Source of the DNA: Gnetum montanum
Lineage: Eukaryota > Streptophyta > Gnetopsida > Gnetales > Gnetaceae
DNA length: 34,067 nt
Direction of reading: 5' to 3'
Assembly (NCBI GenBank): GCA_015680685.1
Contig: MNCI01034200.1
Span: 120,892 to 154,958 of the forward strand
Shown here: in pieces, positions 31,071 to 34,067 of the stretch
Layout of the letters: every line of letters starts with the position of its first letter
How positions within the stretch are numbered: position 1 is the first letter of the stretch
The notes under the pieces: generated by a model
Seen by the model: the letters and a program-made list of their open reading frames with translations, nothing else
Database searches by the model: none
What the model was told of the DNA's origin: nothing
Translations under genes and position numbers: made by a program

Positions 31071-31620
31071 TGATGAGACGCGGTCTGCGTCGGCCGCGAT
31101 ATCGCGTACACGATATCGCGTCCTTCCCTGCGATATCGCGTACGCGATATCGCAGTCCGCCGCCATGTCTATAAATAAGAGGAGACTCTCCCTCATTTAG
31201 GGATCCCATTTTTAGTGTAGCGAAGCTCTGGCAGTTTGATCCCTCCAGAGTTAGAATTTTTCCCGTGTCTGCCCGCAGTGTGGTGAATGTGATTGTACGG
31301 TGTCTTTATTCGAGTGTGCCGTACTTGGACACGCACATGACCGGCAATAAAGATCGAGATTACTTCATCATTGCAGCATTCACTTAGTTTATTTATTGTT
31401 ATTTATTTCATGTTATTTATTGCTTTAGCACGGTGTAAGTACGACTTGACTACGAGCATCTACGGGTGTGTACGGCTAGTTAAGGAATTGGTTACTTATC
31501 GCGATTAGTCTCTGACCCTAAACTCCTAGAAGTGGAACGAGTTCGACTTGATTACGAGCATTTAAGTGTGACTGCTTGGTAGCCCAGTGGTGTAGCTAGG
31601 GGGATCTACGCTTGGTAACC
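31071..31620 (+). repeat. partial LTR G (CpG-rich, cut by assembly gap)
   Basis: Starts TGATGAGACGCGG at 31071, TATAAATA at 31170-31177, AATAAA at 31346-31351, and reaches 'ctacgcttggtaacc' before the N at 31621. About 250 bases of the right end are missing. It is inserted in E's 3' region. It is the least CpG-depleted LTR here, hence probably young and related to H. Confidence 0.88.
31095..31153. promoter_or_regulatory. cluster of CGCGATATCGCG palindromes in U3 of LTR G
   Basis: Four near-perfect palindromes in 59 bases: CGCGATATCGCG at 31095-31106, CGATATCGCG at 31111-31120, GCGATATCGCG at 31130-31140 and CGCGATATCGC at 31143-31153. They lie 17 bases upstream of the TATA box. Placement suggests a cis-regulatory block. 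No binding protein is assigned. Confidence 0.75.
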
Positions 31621-31621
31621 N
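31621..31621. other. assembly join (single N)
   Basis: The left side is inside LTR G. The right side ('atgtgtcgaaattatta') aligns with element A at about 15712. About 310 bases of the 3' region and the rest of LTR G are missing, so this is a collapsed repeat gap and not one unknown base. Confidence 0.8.
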
Positions 31622-32061
31622 ATGTGTCGAAATTATTAGGTATTTTCTTCTAGGTTTCTGTACTTAACCTTCTATAACCATTAATCATCCATGGAGCCCA
31701 CAGACTCCTCAGTTTGAAGTTATGCAAGGGCAAGATTCACTTGCATATCTTTTGGTTGGGTTATTTAAGTTCTTTATCCTTAGACACTCTTACAATCAAA
31801 TCCTTTTGTTTACTTCATTAATGACATTCAATTATGCACATCTTCACAAAATTTTTCAGTGAAACCTTTTATAGTTACTGTTGTGAATTTTTAAACCCTC
31901 TTTAAGCATTTCCTCACGTTTGAACTTTTTCAAATCTAATGGACCACTTATTCATGATACCCTATTTTTCAGTCTTCCTGCTAACACTACTAATGAAATC
32001 AATCCACCATAATCACAACCTAGCCAAGTGTAACCACCAACGAGCCAAGGTACTTTAAAGC
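31622..32061 (+). other. element E 3' region, right part
   Basis: Aligns with element A 15712-15974 ('gtacttaacctt-tataaccat', 'atcatccatggagcccac', 'ttatccttagacactctta'). Beyond 31860 there is no counterpart in A because A has its N there. No polypurine tract is clear before the LTR at 32062. Confidence 0.7.
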
Positions 32062-32909
32062 TAATGGGACGCGATATTGCATGGGCCGCGATATCACATT
32101 TGCCACGATATCACATCCCACGCAATATTGTGTACGCGATATCGTGTCGTCCCCCACGATATCACGGTGCATCTCCAAGTCTATAAATAAGAGGCAGCTC
32201 TCCTTTTGTTTCTCGTCTAGATCTAGACCCTTAGCGAAACTTTGGCAGTTTTACCTCTCCAGAGATAGAATATTTTCCATGTGCCCACAGTAGGAGCTCC
32301 AAAGTGAACAAATCTTTATTCAAGAAAATATTATACTTAAACACATGTTTGTGTACGACAATAAAGACGAACTTCTTGGATAAACCTTGCAGTGCATGGA
32401 ATAGGCTAAATAGGACTTTTATTTACTATTATTTATTGTTTATCATTTACATGTTTTATTAGTTATTAAATCTCTCTCAACCCTTCTCTCCTAGTTAAGT
32501 GCCTCAGTACTACTGCTTCGAGCACGTGTGTTACGCTTGGTGATCCTAGTAATGATTAGCGTTTGATAACCAAGGTTGCATTGGTTCAGGGTGTGAATGG
32601 TAAGTGGGAATGGATGTTGACACTAGGTTAATTCAGACTTAGTTAGTTAGTTAAAGTTAGTAATTAGTCTCTTCAACCCTTTACCGTATCAGCATAGGAG
32701 ATAAAATAGAAAAGCTATAAAAATCATATACCTCGGACTTACTTAACCATACATCGTGACAACTACAAGTAAGTCTGGGAAGACAACGAATAATTAACCT
32801 TAAGTGTTCCATGAGGTGTGTAGGCACTTAGTCTACAGAGTTCGACCGGATCGCACATGTTACGCTCGTATTTGTATGGTTGAGTGTAGGGGTACCTCGC
32901 CACTCATCA
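32062..32909 (+). repeat. 5' LTR of element H
   Basis: 848 bases. It starts TAATGGGACGCG, equivalent to TGATGAGACGCG of G with the terminal TG changed to TA, and ends CACTCATCA at 32909. TATAAATA at 32182-32189, AATAAA at 32360-32365, U3 palindromes from 32070 to 32170 in partly decayed form. It contains the family's 'gaccggatcgc' and 'gtaggggtacctcgcc' phrases. Confidence 0.92.
32182..32189 (+). promoter_or_regulatory. TATA box of element H
   Basis: TATAAATA, 120 bases into the LTR and just downstream of the palindrome block. Followed by the conserved 'gcgaa.ct.tggcagtt...ctccagag' segment with a small CTTTGG/CCAGAG inverted repeat. Confidence 0.8.
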
Positions 32910-32910
32910 T

Positions 32911-32928
32911 TGGCACCGTTGCCGGGGA
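32911..32928 (+). promoter_or_regulatory. primer binding site, element H (tRNA-Asp type)
   Basis: TGGCACCGTTGCCGGGGA, one base after the LTR. It differs at one position (G to A) from the complement of the 3' end of plant tRNA-Asp as I know it. This is the primer type reported for Athila and some other plant Ty3/gypsy elements. Confidence 0.9.
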
Positions 32929-33052
32929 CTAAGTGTTTGTGCACTAAGTAGAACATAGGAAATTACTCACATCGTTGGGAGCTTAAAAAAACCTTAGGCT
33001 TAATCATATGAAAAATTTATATAATGGTTAATTAGCACACTGACAAGACACA
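32929..33052 (+). other. leader between PBS and gag, element H
   Basis: 124 bases including 'accttaggcttaatcatat'. Comparable in length to the leaders of A, C and E (about 120-160). It would carry packaging signals, none of which can be named from sequence. Confidence 0.6.
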
Positions 33053-33955
33053 ATGTCTTCTTCTTCTTCTCACAAGAGCATTACACCACCTAGGGACAAT
33101 ACAAGAAATAATCGGCAATCAAAAATACATAACCTAAATCCACCAGTTCCTCAACAATATAGGGTGGTATATACTCATCCTGATGAGTATATATCCAATT
33201 TTACTTTTATCCTTCATCAGGATGAACAGATGCTCTGGAGAGACTTGCAAGATAACATAGTGTTACCTCCAGATCATGCAGTTCCCAACATGCTCCTCTG
33301 TGCTCTGGCACAAATAAGCATGACAAAATTATACGCCAAATATGTTGCGTTAGATTTTAACATGATGGATTACCATCCCACAGAAGCACAACGTATAAGG
33401 GACTCAAGGCAGGAGAGCCAACATACACTATTGAAGGGCAAAGAGGTCCCGCACATCCTAAGTGAAATTAGAGATGGTGAACCACTTATAATAGGTTCTC
33501 TATTGAAAGATGTTCCCCCTCCTAACGATAGTGAGGAGGTGGGGTATCAGAACCTACGCTCCATGATACATAACCTTGGTTTTGATCCCCGTGAACACCA
33601 ATTGTTCACTAAGGGAACAACAAAACATAACAAGGACGGGCACTCAAATCGTCATCACGATCGAGGCTGAAGCCATCGAAGAGAAGGTAAGAAACATTGT
33701 CATGGCGATGGTTCTCCTTCTTCTTTCTCTTCATCACATCATTCACCCTCTCCTTCCACATCAGGGCATAGTCATAGAGAGCATAACGAAGAGGATAAAG
33801 GTAAGAGAAATGAGAGACCTCGACAAGAGAGTCGAGAGAGAGGATGAGGGTAGTCAAGAGAATCAAGGCATGAATGAAGGAAAAGTAGGGAACAACATAG
33901 ACATCATAGATGTCATGAAAGAGATGATCATGATGAACCCCTACTTGCCACCTGA
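33053..33955 (+). pseudogene. gag: element H, N-terminal gag region, ends at shared stop
   Basis: ATG at 33053; TGA at 33953-33955; 300 codons before the stop, no net indel. Open for 205 codons (to TGA 33668): MSSSSSHKSITPP, then VVYTHPDEYISNFTFILHQD, then LQDNIVLPPDHAVPNMLL and a charged segment, ending in a His/Arg-rich run. Past 33668 the same frame is Ser/His/Arg-rich (SPSSFSSSHHSPSPSTSG) with further stops near 33845-33885, and it ends DHDEPLLAT-stop. The TGA at 33668 is a Cys codon in C, so it is a private mutation. The last stop is shared with A, C and E. No known domain: the role may be a Gag extension or a separate upstream protein. Confidence 0.78.
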
Positions 33956-33958
33956 AGC

Positions 33959-34067
33959 ATGCTAAATATAACGAAGGCTGTAAGAATACCAACAAGGCAT
34001 CAAAAAGATAGCCGGATCAAGCTCTTAGACATGAACAATATCCCACGCTTCGAAGGGGGATACAACG
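33959..34067 (+). CDS. gag: element H, gag core, 5' part (runs off window)
   Basis: ATG at 33959, one codon (agc) after the shared TGA, in the same frame as the preceding region. It reads MLNITKAVRIPTRHQKDSRI then LLDMNNIPRFEGGYN and is open to the window edge. It matches the start of C's gag core at 19723 almost residue for residue. This would be the capsid part of Gag. Whether the whole gag-pol is intact cannot be seen here. Confidence 0.75.
   Translation, partial: MLNITKAVRIPTRHQKDSRIKLLDMNNIPRFEGGYN

Larger units (their letters stand above)
23054..32061 (+). mobile_element. Athila-like element E (5' LTR to 3' region; no own 3' LTR seen)
   Basis: Has a 5' LTR (23054-23851), decayed PBS, gag, PR, RT, RNase H and IN. 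From the ATG at 24009 to the IN stop at 30231-30233 all recognisable blocks lie in one frame: 24009, 24888, the knuckle at 25803, PR, RT, RNase H and IN starts all differ by multiples of three. Decay is therefore mostly by point substitutions, with more than a dozen stops. The 3' region (from 30234) is interrupted by LTR G (31071) and a gap (31621), continues to 32061 and is then cut by element H. No 3' LTR that clearly belongs to E is visible. Confidence 0.85.
32062..34067 (+). mobile_element. element H, 5' part (continues past window)
   Basis: LTR, PBS with a single mismatch, ~120-base leader and gag reaching the window edge. Retained CpGs, the good PBS and the open first 205 codons of gag mark it as the youngest-looking element with a coding region. 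It is inserted in E's 3' region. The bases before the LTR are AAAGC, the expected target duplication to look for beyond the window. Confidence 0.9.

Noticed and set aside
32062-32909. LTR H as the 3' LTR of element E
   Set aside because: It has its own good PBS and gag directly downstream, is far less CpG-depleted than E's 5' LTR, and no polypurine tract precedes it.
33668-33670. TGA in H gag as a second regulated stop
   Set aside because: C has a Cys codon (TGC) at this place and no other copy shares the stop, so it is a private mutation.

Overview
The window looks like intergenic DNA from a repeat-rich seed-plant nuclear genome. It is AT-rich and carries no intact host gene. Nearly all recognisable sequence belongs to one family of Ty3/gypsy LTR retrotransposons in at least nine LTR copies of different age and both orientations. 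The family has LTRs of about 800-850 bp with TGATGA...TCATCA ends, a TATAAATA promoter, a primer binding site (PBS) close to the complement of plant tRNA-Asp, and the domain order gag-PR-RT-RNaseH-IN. Together with the FMDD form of the RT active site and the lack of a second (archaeal-type) RNase H, this points to an Athila-like lineage. The species cannot be named from the sequence.

Layout. 1-302: right end of an LTR. 303-2938: AT-rich DNA with two inverted, decayed copies of an unidentified coding sequence (about 480-1320 plus, 2240-2525 minus). 2939-7401: a possible second LTR family, then a 1.24 kb tandem duplication (units from 3667 and 4908) that includes an antisense gag fragment. The second unit is split by a solo LTR (4961-5813) with a perfect GATTT target duplication. 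7402-17181: full-length plus-strand element A, inserted in the antisense gag (B), which resumes at 17182. 17401-18334: plus-oriented PR segment (D) joined head-to-head to minus-strand gag (C, 18335-20632), its PBS and its LTR (20771-21615). 21616-22785: spacer with tRNA-like motifs. 22786-23053: partial LTR (F) cut by element E (23054 to about 32061), whose coding region stays in one frame and is broken mainly by stop codons. E's 3' region is interrupted by a CpG-rich partial LTR (G, 31071-31620). 32062-34067: the youngest-looking element, H, with LTR, near-perfect PBS and a mostly open first gag region.

How the parts work together: U3/TATA in the LTR drives the RNA, tRNA-Asp primes minus-strand synthesis at the PBS, Gag packages the RNA, PR/RT/RNase H/IN copy and insert it, and the polypurine tract before the 3' LTR primes plus-strand synthesis. 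Every full copy seen here is broken by stops, frameshifts or lost catalytic residues, so the window is mainly a fossil record of nested insertion. The points most worth a second look are a stop codon shared by four of five copies just before a Gag ATG, tandem 3'-region hairpins with a compensatory base-pair change, dense CGATATCG palindromes in the U3, a Gly-to-Ser change in the protease active site shared by all three copies, and a 0.9 kb inversion bounded by a 35-bp inverted repeat. Three single Ns (5598, 15975, 31621) mark assembly joins.
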